A stretch of 8,436 nucleotides of DNA from Firmicutes bacterium UBA5388 (lineage in GTDB: Bacteria > Bacillota > UBA4882 > UBA10575): assembly GCA_002409975.1 (NCBI GenBank), contig DHOO01000117.1, forward strand, positions 1 to 8,436, given 5' to 3'. Positions within the stretch are counted from its first letter, which is position 1; each line of letters begins with the position of its first letter. Under the pieces are notes generated by a model, which was given only the letters and a program-made list of their open reading frames with translations, was not told the DNA's origin and searched no databases. Below are positions 1 to 6,396 of this stretch, one piece after another. Made by a program: the position numbers and the translations under genes.

Positions 1-24
1 AGATTGAATGCGAAATGTGAGACC

Positions 25-57
25 AGCGACGAGTATCGAGAGCTATTTTCTAAGTAG
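25..57 (+). repeat. Dispersed imperfect repeat, copy 1
   Basis: This 33-base stretch upstream of the HMG-CoA reductase gene matches 5077-5109 in the same orientation at 27 of 33 positions by hand alignment. Both begin AGCGACGAGT and share CGAG, ATTTTCTA and a final TAG. A degenerate 7-base period (ACCAGCG, ACGAGTA, TCGAGAG) starts at 22. Both copies are non-coding if the reductase starts at 83. The repeat family and function are unknown to me. Confidence 0.55.
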
Positions 58-82
58 TTTAAGTAGAAGGGAAGGTTTTACA

Positions 83-1393
83 ATGTCCAAAGATTTGTCT
101 CAAATCAAAAAAGAATTTGTAACAGGTAAAGTGAAACAACAGGAACTAGAAATGAAGATCTTTGAGGATCTTTATGGTTCCGATCCGGGTAAGGTTAAGA
201 ATGCCTGCCAAGATGCAGCCATCATTAGGGGTGAAGTAATTGAAGAGCAATCGGGCGTCTCCCTTAATTTGATAAAAAACAGTCAGGTTGATAATGGAAA
301 TTTGGTCGGAGGGAATACAATTATTCCCGGTATTGAGATGAAAGTGGGAGCAGCTTTGATTCCAATGGGGATTGCCGGCCCCATGAAAATAACTGGAGAG
401 TATGCTAAGGGTGATATTTATATTCCCTTGGCTACCAATGAAGCGGCATTGATCGCTGGAGTTCAACGTGGCATAAAAGCCATCAATATGGCTGGTGGAT
501 TGAAAACTATGGTCCATTATGATGGTATGACCAGAGCGCCTTTGATTGAAGCACCCGATATCTACGAGGGTAAAAAGCTCTGTGATGAAGTTCAGACCAA
601 CAAGGAACTTATTAAAGAGTTAAATTCATGCATAAATGATCCTTTTGTCCGGCTCGAGTATATAGAACCCTATCAGCTTGGAACTAAAGTCTTCTTGCGG
701 ATGGTCTTTAAAACCGGTGATGCAATGGGAATGAATGGTGTGACGAAGGCATCTGCCGATATTACTAAATATCTATTGGCCAAGTTAAAAAATTGGGAAT
801 TGATTACCGTCAGTAGTAATATGTGCACCGATAAAAAAGCCGCCCATGTTAACATTTTAAAAAATCGGGGAAAAGGAGTGGAGACTGAAATCTTTATTCC
901 CGAAGAGGTTCTTAAACAAGTATTTAAAAAAGGTGTTACCAGTAGAAAGGTGGAGAAAGTGGTCTTCCACAAGTGTTACCTTGGTTCTTGTTTAAGTGGT
1001 ACGATATCAGGGTTTAATGTCAACGCCGCCAACTCCATAGCTGCATTTTTTGCGGCAACTGGTCAGGATTTAGCGCAGGTTATCAGCTCCTCAAGCTGTT
1101 TTGTCCAGGCCGATGCCAAGGAAGACGGACTACATTTCATGGTCAGTCTGCCCTGTCTGGAAGTTGCAACTATAGGAGGTGGAACCATGTTCGGAACAGC
1201 CAGAGAAGCTTTAAAGCTAATCGGTTGTGATGGTTTTGGTAGCAGTGTTGATGATAACAATAATGTATTGAGACTGGCGGAGATTGCTGCCGCAACTGTT
1301 ACTGCCCTAGAGTTCAATACGGCATGTTCCCAGGCGGCGGCTTACGAGATGGCAGAATCCCATGTCAGGCTTGCCCGAGGAGAAAAAGCTTAA
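83..1393 (+). CDS. hmgA: 3-hydroxy-3-methylglutaryl-CoA reductase, class I-like
   Basis: Cytosolic enzyme that reduces HMG-CoA to mevalonate with two NAD(P)H, the committed step of the mevalonate route to isoprenoids. From ATG 83 it is 436 residues. Family signatures appear in order: IPMGIAGP (93-100), ATNEAALIAG with the catalytic Glu at 120, the cofactor-binding motif GDAMGMN (212-218), CTDKK with the catalytic Lys at 251, GQD with the catalytic Asp at 329, the glycine motif IGGGT (364-368), and the C-terminal SH with the catalytic His at 427. GDAMGMN and CTDKK are class I features, known from eukaryotes and archaea, rather than class II as in Pseudomonas mevalonii. The sterol-sensing membrane domain is absent, as in prokaryotic forms. 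An in-frame ATG at 8 would add 25 residues, but GAAGGGAAGG just before 83 is the ribosome binding site and the family begins here. No other mevalonate gene is adjacent. The assignment is firm; its metabolic role in this organism is unknown. Confidence 0.95.
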   Translation: MSKDLSQIKKEFVTGKVKQQELEMKIFEDLYGSDPGKVKNACQDAAIIRGEVIEEQSGVSLNLIKNSQVDNGNLVGGNTIIPGIEMKVGAALIPMGIAGPMKITGEYAKGDIYIPLATNEAALIAGVQRGIKAINMAGGLKTMVHYDGMTRAPLIEAPDIYEGKKLCDEVQTNKELIKELNSCINDPFVRLEYIEPYQLGTKVFLRMVFKTGDAMGMNGVTKASADITKYLLAKLKNWELITVSSNMCTDKKAAHVNILKNRGKGVETEIFIPEEVLKQVFKKGVTSRKVEKVVFHKCYLGSCLSGTISGFNVNAANSIAAFFAATGQDLAQVISSSSCFVQADAKEDGLHFMVSLPCLEVATIGGGTMFGTAREALKLIGCDGFGSSVDDNNNVLRLAEIAAATVTALEFNTACSQAAAYEMAESHVRLARGEKA

Positions 1394-1420
1394 ATTAAGA
1401 TCAGTAATGTTTAGCAAATT

Positions 1421-1464
1421 ACAGACCTCGAGCCAATTAGGTTAGGGGTCTGTTATTATTTATT
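1421..1464 (+). terminator. Intrinsic terminator after the HMG-CoA reductase gene
   Basis: ACAGACCTC (1421-1429) pairs with GGGGTCTGT (1445-1453), a 9-bp stem with one G-U pair and a 15-base loop, followed by the T-rich tract TATTATTTATTT. It lies 28 bases past the stop codon and separates this gene from the gpr unit. The large loop makes it a moderate rather than ideal terminator. Confidence 0.75.
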
Positions 1465-1642
1465 TACCTTAAAACTTTCTCTGGTGTCGAACAGAAAAGA
1501 TTTCTGATCATTACTGCAAAGTAGTTGTTTACGCTGATAGCAACTGGCAGAAGCGAAGTGACAGATTTATGCCTTTTGTCAAGCATAATTTATATAAGCC
1601 CGGGGGAGGATAATCATAAGAAAAAAAAAGGAGGTAGTTCTC

Positions 1643-1969
1643 TTGATCGGGGCAGTAGTTCGCTTTATAGTCTCAGCTCTAGTATTGATGTTTGTAGGTT
1701 TTCTCGTTCCGGGTTTTAGGGTAGGAGGTTTTGTCGGGGCGTTAATTGCCGCGGTGGTAATTGCTATTCTGGGATATATTGCTGAAAGCCTCTTTGGTCG
1801 GAATGTCTCACCGCAGGGAAGAGGTTTGGTAGGATTCATTACTTCAGCGGTAGTTATATATTTAACCCAGTTTATCGTCCCTTCAATTAGGGTTACCATT
1901 CTTGGCGCCTTGTTGGCGGCAGTAGTAATCGGGATTATCGATGCTTTTGTCCCAACAGAATTAAGATAA
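1643..1969 (+). CDS. Small membrane protein, phage-holin-4 / YvlD type
   Basis: 108-residue, very hydrophobic protein. The start is TTG at 1643, chosen because AAAGGAGGT (1628-1635) lies 7 bases upstream and no ATG fits. Hydrophobic segments fall at about 3-21, 29-48, 62-80 and 84-103, so four membrane passes are likely. The two halves resemble each other: FLVPGFRVGGFVGALIAAVV (20-39) recurs as FIVPSIRVTILGALLAAVV (77-95). This layout fits the 'phage holin family 4, superfamily II' group (Pfam Phage_holin_4_2, which includes B. subtilis YvlD). Those are mostly chromosomal proteins of unknown role, so the name does not imply a prophage. The gene ends 40 bases before gpr with no terminator between, so co-transcription and a spore-envelope role are possible but inferred. 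Another four-pass family cannot be excluded. Confidence 0.8.
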   Translation: MIGAVVRFIVSALVLMFVGFLVPGFRVGGFVGALIAAVVIAILGYIAESLFGRNVSPQGRGLVGFITSAVVIYLTQFIVPSIRVTILGALLAAVVIGIIDAFVPTELR

Positions 1970-2009
1970 ACTACAAGCAAGAGCCGTGCTAAAAGGAGGC
2001 AGTGAATAA

Positions 2010-2972
2010 ATGATATTCACTGATAAAACTTGGGGGGAGATCAGAACTGACCTTGCTTTTGAAGCTCATCAACTAGTAGCGGGCAAAAGAGGGTCTTCCC
2101 TACCGGGAGTAGAAACCCAATCTGAAGAAAAAGGTGTAGCAAAGGTGACGCGGGTTATTATCCAAACTCCTGAAGCTGGTCAAGCCCTTGGAAAACAGCC
2201 TGGGTACTATGTTACGATTGAATCCCAAGCTTTGCGAGGTAGAGATAAGGATGAGCTTGAAGAAGTAGCGAAGGTCATAGCGGGTGAAATTCAAAGATTT
2301 ATCCGTGGTTTCAATTTTACCGACGAAGCTACGGCCATGGTTGTAGGCTTGGGTAACTGGAATGCCACTCCCGATGCCCTTGGTCCTAAAGTAGTAGAAA
2401 AAATACTGGTGACCAGACATCTTTTTCAGAGTTCTCCTCCTGAAAAACGGGGAGGCTTGAGGCCGGTATGCGCGGTTTCCCCCGGAGTTTTAGGGATAAC
2501 AGGAATTGAGACTAAAGAAATAGTGGCTGGGATTGTGCAAAGAATAAAACCTTCCTTTGTTCTAGTAATTGATGCTTTAGCTTCACGAAATACAAACAGG
2601 ATGGGTAGTACCGTTCAGATTGCTAACACCGGGATTAACCCGGGCTCAGGGATTGGAAATCGTCGACTGGGATTAACAGCCGAATCATTAGGAGTACCCG
2701 TTATTGCAGTAGGAGTTCCTACTGTGGTAGAAGCGAAAACGATTATTTATGATGCTTTGGAGCAGATTTCCGGCTTAGGAGGCCCTCCGCTTCAAGAATC
2801 TCGGAAAGAAGTGGTTGATCGAGTTCTCTCTCCTTTCTTTCAGGATTTAATTGTAACTCCAAAAGAAATCGATGTTCTTATTCAAGATATATCACGGGCC
2901 TTGGCCGGCGCGATCAACCTGGCCCTTCATCCAGGAGTTACCGCTGAGGAAGTCTTTCGCTATTTAGAGTAA
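2010..2972 (+). CDS. gpr: GPR germination protease (spore SASP endopeptidase)
   Basis: GPR is made as a zymogen in the developing forespore, self-processes, and at germination cleaves the small acid-soluble proteins that coat spore DNA (MEROPS family A25). The 320-residue product has the N-terminal IRTDLA motif (11-16) near the known self-processing region, GLGNWNATPDALGP (113-126) and VIDALASR (186-193). Asp122 and Asp188 within these correspond to the two essential aspartates reported for the Bacillus megaterium enzyme. TGINPGSGIGN (207-217), GVPVIAVGVPTVV (228-240) and VTPKEID (282-288) are also typical. It is about 50 residues shorter than the Bacillus enzyme as I recall it, mainly because the variable insertion after GVPTVV is missing. 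The start at ATG 2010 follows AAAAGGAGG (1991-1998). In Bacillus the gene is read by forespore sigma factors; I could not find a convincing sigma-F/G promoter in the 40-base gap. Confidence 0.97.
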   Translation: MIFTDKTWGEIRTDLAFEAHQLVAGKRGSSLPGVETQSEEKGVAKVTRVIIQTPEAGQALGKQPGYYVTIESQALRGRDKDELEEVAKVIAGEIQRFIRGFNFTDEATAMVVGLGNWNATPDALGPKVVEKILVTRHLFQSSPPEKRGGLRPVCAVSPGVLGITGIETKEIVAGIVQRIKPSFVLVIDALASRNTNRMGSTVQIANTGINPGSGIGNRRLGLTAESLGVPVIAVGVPTVVEAKTIIYDALEQISGLGGPPLQESRKEVVDRVLSPFFQDLIVTPKEIDVLIQDISRALAGAINLALHPGVTAEEVFRYLE

Positions 2973-2992
2973 GCATTTCGGGGTCATATGCG

Positions 2993-3025
2993 CACCTATC
3001 TCTTCATAAAATAAAGATATAGGTG
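2993..3025 (+). promoter_or_regulatory. Hairpin covering the ribosome binding site of the next gene
   Basis: CACCTATCTCTT (2993-3004) and AAGATATAGGTG (3014-3025) form a 12-bp stem with one C-T mismatch and a 9-base loop. The 3' arm contains AGGTG (3021-3025), part of the likely ribosome binding site of the following small membrane protein. No T-run follows, so it is not a normal terminator. It could lower translation in the gpr transcript, stabilise the upstream mRNA end, or be a DNA inverted repeat. The structure is seen; the role is inferred. Confidence 0.5.
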
Positions 3026-3034
3026 GTGTTTGCT

Positions 3035-3313
3035 TTGTCCGAAATAGGGAGAGCTTTTAAAGAGAGGGTTCCTTATGCTGTGTTTAAAAATCTATTATAT
3101 TTAAACCTCCTGATTATCCTTACGTTGCTCTTTTCTACTTTAGGTTTAAATTATTTTCTCCGTCCCAAAGCTCTCCCAGCTATTTCCGGTAAAGATCGGA
3201 GAGAAGAAATTGAGAGTGCTGGGTTCTTGGCTGGTTGGAAAATGGATACCAACCTAGCCAGAAAATTAATTTATCAAGGGATACCAATTCTAAAACGGAG
3301 AAATAACCCCTAA
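3035..3313 (+). CDS. Small single-pass membrane protein, unrecognised
   Basis: I do not recognise this 92-residue protein. It has a basic N-terminal stretch (about 1-18), one strong hydrophobic segment (about 19-42) and a charged C-terminal tail of about 50 residues ending KRRNNP. An N-in single-pass topology with an external tail is plausible. I prefer TTG 3035 because AGGTGG (3021-3026) sits 8 bases upstream; GTG at 3023 or 3026 would extend the frame but lacks a ribosome binding site. It lies 62 bases after gpr and ends inside the operon terminator, so it looks like a complete last gene rather than a broken one. In many spore-formers the gene after gpr is spoIIP, which also starts with a short cytoplasmic piece and one membrane span, but the SpoIIP catalytic domain is absent here. 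A SpoIIP remnant or an unrelated sporulation membrane protein are both possible. Confidence 0.6.
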   Translation: MSEIGRAFKERVPYAVFKNLLYLNLLIILTLLFSTLGLNYFLRPKALPAISGKDRREEIESAGFLAGWKMDTNLARKLIYQGIPILKRRNNP

Positions 3314-3337
3314 CCTGAAACAGGTACGGGGTTTTTT
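3305..3337 (+). terminator. Intrinsic terminator of the gpr unit
   Basis: AACCCC (3305-3310) pairs with GGGGTT (3328-3333), with an inner CCTG/CAGG stem (3314-3317 and 3321-3324), followed by TTTTTT (3332-3337). The stop codon TAA (3311-3313) of the small membrane protein lies inside the hairpin. A terminating ribosome could therefore melt it, linking readthrough to translation. Confidence 0.85.
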
Positions 3338-3462
3338 CGATGTATGTTTTACTATTTATCTATGGTCAGCTCTTTAATAATTGAATATGCAATTAAAGGA
3401 GTTTTCCTCAAGGTGGGGAAATGTTTGAATCATACTTACTTTAAGCAGAGAGGGTTTTACGA

Positions 3463-5040
3463 TTGAAAACATCATCTTTTTCATCCGGGCAATTGGCGCG
3501 GACTGCCGGGATGATTTCAGGAATGATCTTGCTTAGCAGGCTTCTTGGTTTTGTTCGGGAAGCGATTACTGCTACTTTTTTTAACAGGGCAGAGACCGAT
3601 CCCTTTTTTGCAGCTTTTACTATTCCTGACTTTATGTACTACTTGTTGGTTGGAGGCGCGCTATCCGCGGCTTTTATTCCTCTTTTCTCCGAATACTTAG
3701 CAAAAGGAGAAGAAGAAGAGGGGTGGAGAATGGCTACCACTTTTATGAACCTTACCGTTCTCTTATTAGCTTGTTTTTCGGTTTTAGGTATGCTTTTTGC
3801 CCGCCAGTTAGCGCCTTTGCAAGCTTATCAAATGAAAGAAGGGAAACTTGAATTACTAGTGGAACTTACTCGTATGATGTTTCCAGCAGTCTTTTTTACT
3901 GCTTTAGCTGGACTAATGGGGGGGGTTCTTAACTCCTATCAAAAGTTTTTTATCCCAGTACTTGGTCCGGTACTCTACAATATAGGCATAATTTTTGGGG
4001 CTTGGTTTTTAGGCCCACGTTTTGGAATCAAAGGAATGGCCTTTGGCGTAGTTATCGGAGCGATCGTCAATTTTTTGACTCAAGCTACTTTTGTTTTTAA
4101 AATTACCAAAGGATACAACCTTTTTTATGTTGACCTTAAGCATCCTGGGTTTAAAAGAATGCTGGTTTTAATGCTCCCGGCCTTGCTAGGACTCTCGGCT
4201 ACCCAGCTTAATATCTGGGCTACTACTAATATGGCTTCTGCTTTACCAGAGGGTTGTATTACTTACCTTCGTTTAGCTCAAAGATTAGTTCTGCTTCCTT
4301 TAGGGATCTTTGCGATGGCGGTCTCCACCGCCTTTTTCCCTACTCTCTCCCAACTAACGGCCGTTGGTAAATGGGAAGAGTTTAAAGAGAGCCTTTCTTT
4401 AGGGATCAGGGTAATTATGTTTATCACTATTCCCTCAGCTTTTGGCTTTATTAGTATGCGCACGGAGATTATTCGTCTGCTTTATGAGCGAGGAGAGTTT
4501 ACCTCTTTTCAAACTGAAATGACTGCTTATGCCTTGTTATTTTATAGTCTGGGTCTTTTTGCTCATGGCGCGATTCAAATTTTACCGCGGGGTTTTTATG
4601 CCTTAAAAGATACGATTACACCAGTAAAAGTTACAATTGTCACTGTCATTCTAAGTATTTTGCTAAACTTCTTTTTTTTGAAATACACAAATTTACAACA
4701 TGGGGGGTTGGCTCTTTCCTTCTCCCTGATGGGAGTTGCTAATATGCTGCTTTCTCTTTTTCTGTTACGCAAAAAAATTGGGGGGATTAAGGGGGATAAG
4801 ATTATTAAGACTTGTATTCAATCGGTACTAGCTGCGGCAGGAATGGGTCTTGGTATTTGGAGATTATTACCTTTCTGGAACAGTTTCTTATCAGGATTAG
4901 GGCTAACCAGAAATCTTTTCAACCTTTTACAGGTTATGGGTGGAATTGTTTTTGGTCTTGTTTTCTATTTATCGCTGACTTGTTTGATGAAGATGGAAGA
5001 AACGAAACTTTTAAAAAAGCTCATAATTAGAGATTCTTAA
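3463..5040 (+). CDS. murJ: MurJ lipid II flippase (MviN family)
   Basis: Multi-pass inner-membrane protein of the MviN/MurJ branch of the MOP superfamily. It moves lipid II across the membrane for peptidoglycan synthesis. The 525-residue length and many hydrophobic segments fit the family's 14-helix fold. N-terminal signatures are SRLLGFVREA (25-34), TDPFFAAFTIPDF (45-57) and GALSAAFIPLFSEY (65-78). By eye alignment to E. coli MurJ, functional residues Arg18, Asp39 and Arg270 correspond to Arg26, Asp46 and Arg274 here. The E. coli Arg52 and Glu57 positions fall on residues Tyr and Gly in YYLLVGGALS. The start is TTG 3463, with a modest GAGAGGG (3448-3454) 8 bases upstream; ATG 3511 is a weaker alternative because it would remove conserved N-terminal sequence. 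It has its own space after the gpr terminator. No clear terminator follows, so readthrough toward the sigma operon is possible. Spore-formers often carry several MviN paralogues, so a specialised role is possible. Confidence 0.92.
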   Translation: MKTSSFSSGQLARTAGMISGMILLSRLLGFVREAITATFFNRAETDPFFAAFTIPDFMYYLLVGGALSAAFIPLFSEYLAKGEEEEGWRMATTFMNLTVLLLACFSVLGMLFARQLAPLQAYQMKEGKLELLVELTRMMFPAVFFTALAGLMGGVLNSYQKFFIPVLGPVLYNIGIIFGAWFLGPRFGIKGMAFGVVIGAIVNFLTQATFVFKITKGYNLFYVDLKHPGFKRMLVLMLPALLGLSATQLNIWATTNMASALPEGCITYLRLAQRLVLLPLGIFAMAVSTAFFPTLSQLTAVGKWEEFKESLSLGIRVIMFITIPSAFGFISMRTEIIRLLYERGEFTSFQTEMTAYALLFYSLGLFAHGAIQILPRGFYALKDTITPVKVTIVTVILSILLNFFFLKYTNLQHGGLALSFSLMGVANMLLSLFLLRKKIGGIKGDKIIKTCIQSVLAAAGMGLGIWRLLPFWNSFLSGLGLTRNLFNLLQVMGGIVFGLVFYLSLTCLMKMEETKLLKKLIIRDS

Positions 5041-5076
5041 CGAAATCAAAAGACAACGCAAAATCAACAGAATACG

Positions 5077-5109
5077 AGCGACGAGTCACGAGATATATTT
5101 TCTAGATAG
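5077..5109 (+). repeat. Dispersed imperfect repeat, copy 2
   Basis: This matches 25-57 at 27 of 33 positions in the same orientation and lies 36 bases after the murJ stop. The 7-base unit is clearer here: ACGAGCG, ACGAGTC, ACGAGAT (5074-5094), followed by ATATTTTCTAGATAG. The surrounding 5041-5295 gap has no gene that I can support. Confidence 0.55.
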
Positions 5110-5170
5110 AATAAAATGGGGACTAGAAAAAGGAATTAGTATTGTAATTATAGAATATAAGAAAAGTAGT

Positions 5171-5196
5171 TGAAAATAAGGCTAGTCACCCGCGTT
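5171..5196 (+). promoter_or_regulatory. Possible ECF-type promoter of the sigma operon
   Basis: TGAAAA (5171-5176), 16 bases, then CGTT (5193-5196) resembles the sigma-W-like pattern TGAAAC-N16-CGTA known from Bacillus. Many ECF operons are autoregulated from such sites. The match is partial and rests on one site, so this is a suggestion only. Confidence 0.25.
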
Positions 5197-5209
5197 GGCT
5201 ATTACCCGC
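5180..5209 (+). repeat. Direct repeat upstream of the sigma operon
   Basis: GGCTA-N3-ACCCGC (5180-5193) is followed by GGCTA-N2-ACCCGC (5197-5209), two copies 17 bases apart that share 11 fixed bases. It overlaps the possible -10 region at 5193 and lies about 90 bases before the sigma factor start. Two similar half-sites one and a half helical turns apart would suit a dimeric or paired regulator; this is inferred. Confidence 0.45.
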
Positions 5210-5295
5210 ACATGTAAAGCACTGTCAACATGCTAAGGAAGAAATTATATTTTCCAAGAAGATAATTTATTTGTCTATCATAAGGAGGGAACAGG

Positions 5296-5961
5296 ATGCA
5301 AAAACGAATTACTCTTTCTACTTTGATCTCTGCGTCCCTCAGGCGTAAAAAGTTAGAACCACTGGAGAATAACGAGGTAGCTAATGTTGAAAAAGACATG
5401 ATTGAAAAGGCTCAACAGGGAAATGCAGATGCTTTTCGAAAACTAGTGGAATTACATCAGTCAAAAGTGTATCACTTGCTTTTGGGCCTCCTTCATGACG
5501 AATTTTGTGCTCAAGAACAGACGCAGGAGACTTTTGTAAAGGCCTGGAAAGGTTTAAGTTCTTTCCGTGGGGAATCAAGTTTTTGGACATGGCTATATCG
5601 AATAGCTTATCATACGGCTTTAGATTATCTCCGTAAGAAAAAAAGGGAAGCAGGTATTCTTTCAATTGGAGAATCCATACGCGAAGTTGTTCATCAGCAT
5701 CAAAACGAACCGCTTGAAATAGTTTTAAAAAAGGATAGGGAAAAAGATCTACACAAAGCATTGCGGCATCTAACATTTTCTCAACGGTTAGCATTAATTC
5801 TTTATTATTTTCAGGGTCTTTCATATCAAGAGATTGCCGATCTTACCCGTCGCCCCTTAGGAACGATTAGGGCCGATTTACATCGGGGGAAGGGAAAATT
5901 GCGGGAGATGATCTCCAAAAAGTGGGGGTTAAAGGATGCGGACACAAGACCGGGAGCATGA
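5296..5961 (+). CDS. ECF-type RNA polymerase sigma factor
   Basis: Sigma-70 family protein with only regions 2 and 4, which directs RNA polymerase to a dedicated promoter set. Region 2 spans about 35-118 (IEKAQQGNADAFRKLVELHQ, then TQETFVKAWKGLSSFRGESS and FWTWLYRIAYHTALDYLRKK). Region 4 spans about 150-205 with the helix-turn-helix LSYQEIADLTRRPLGTIRA. ATG 5296 follows AAGGAGGGA (5282-5290), which fixes the start. This leaves a basic N-terminal extension of about 34 residues before region 2, giving 221 residues where many ECF factors have 160-190; ATG 5398 would give the conventional length but lacks the strong site. The next gene overlaps its end by 26 bases and encodes a membrane protein, the usual arrangement of an ECF factor and its anti-sigma factor. 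I cannot assign an ECF subgroup or target promoter. Confidence 0.9.
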   Translation: MQKRITLSTLISASLRRKKLEPLENNEVANVEKDMIEKAQQGNADAFRKLVELHQSKVYHLLLGLLHDEFCAQEQTQETFVKAWKGLSSFRGESSFWTWLYRIAYHTALDYLRKKKREAGILSIGESIREVVHQHQNEPLEIVLKKDREKDLHKALRHLTFSQRLALILYYFQGLSYQEIADLTRRPLGTIRADLHRGKGKLREMISKKWGLKDADTRPGA

Positions 5962-6361
5962 GATTACTCCTCTTTTACCTGATAAAGCCGATAACTTACT
6001 AGCCGGACTTCATAGCATACAGAGACCAGACAAATTTACCGCTTTAGCGGCGGCCTTTGGGTGGGTAGAAGAAGAAGTTCCTTCTTATTTGATTGTGGAG
6101 ATTATGGAGAGAATTAAAAGAGATCAAGAGGAGGTTTCCAAGCTTAGAGTATTTTATACAACTTGTTGTTCTTTATTATTACTAGTTGTTCTGGTGTTCT
6201 TATCAGTTGATAAACTTTTGCAAACAGTAACAATTGAGAGCTCTCGGATCCTAGTTGGTTGCTTTTGGTTAATAGTTAGTTTAGGACTGAGTATTATTTT
6301 ACCTACTGGTTTACTAATAGGGTATCGGGAATTAGAATCGAGAGAGAGGAGGATTTGCTAA
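5936..6361 (+). CDS. Probable membrane anti-sigma factor, unrecognised family
   Basis: 141-residue protein with a soluble N-terminal part of about 70 residues, hydrophobic segments at about 73-92 and 104-128, and a short charged tail. Both ends are probably cytoplasmic. ATG 5936 overlaps the sigma gene by 26 bases; GGGGG (5923-5927) 8 bases upstream may serve as ribosome binding site, and overlap implies coupled translation at matched amounts. The assignment as anti-sigma factor rests on position and topology: an N-terminal cytoplasmic domain to hold the sigma factor and a membrane part to sense a signal. The HxxxCxxC zinc motif of common ZAS-type anti-sigma domains is absent; the only adjacent cysteines are CC (77-78) inside the first span. 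The sensed signal is unknown. It could instead be an unrelated membrane protein. Confidence 0.65.
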   Translation: MRTQDREHEITPLLPDKADNLLAGLHSIQRPDKFTALAAAFGWVEEEVPSYLIVEIMERIKRDQEEVSKLRVFYTTCCSLLLLVVLVFLSVDKLLQTVTIESSRILVGCFWLIVSLGLSIILPTGLLIGYRELESRERRIC

Positions 6362-6396
6362 TCAGGGAGGCGCCAAAGATGATTTTCAGCAACCGG

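Noticed and set aside
1583..1596. CATAATTTA resembling a sporulation sigma -10 element before the holin-type gene
   Set aside because: It fits the sigma-K-type CATANNNTA pattern better than forespore promoters expected for gpr, and no suitable -35 lies at the right distance.
1643..1969. Reading the holin-type protein as evidence of a prophage
   Set aside because: No lysin, structural, integrase or attachment sequences are nearby, and most members of this family are chromosomal.
1579..1980. 133-codon minus-strand open frame opposite the holin-type gene
   Set aside because: It is a shadow of the + strand gene, has no ribosome binding site, and its composition reflects the antisense of hydrophobic codons.
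3421..3444. 7-codon leader peptide before murJ with AAGGTGGGG upstream
   Set aside because: Spacing to ATG is only about 2 bases, the peptide has no run of regulatory codons and no attenuator hairpin follows.
5177..5230. Possible riboswitch upstream of the sigma factor
   Set aside because: The GGCTA/ACCCGC repeat drew attention, but no conserved core of any riboswitch I know could be matched and no expression platform is visible.
5381..5824. 147-codon minus-strand open frame opposite the sigma factor
   Set aside because: It lies antisense to the conserved region 2 and 4 coding sequence and has no recognisable domain or start signal.
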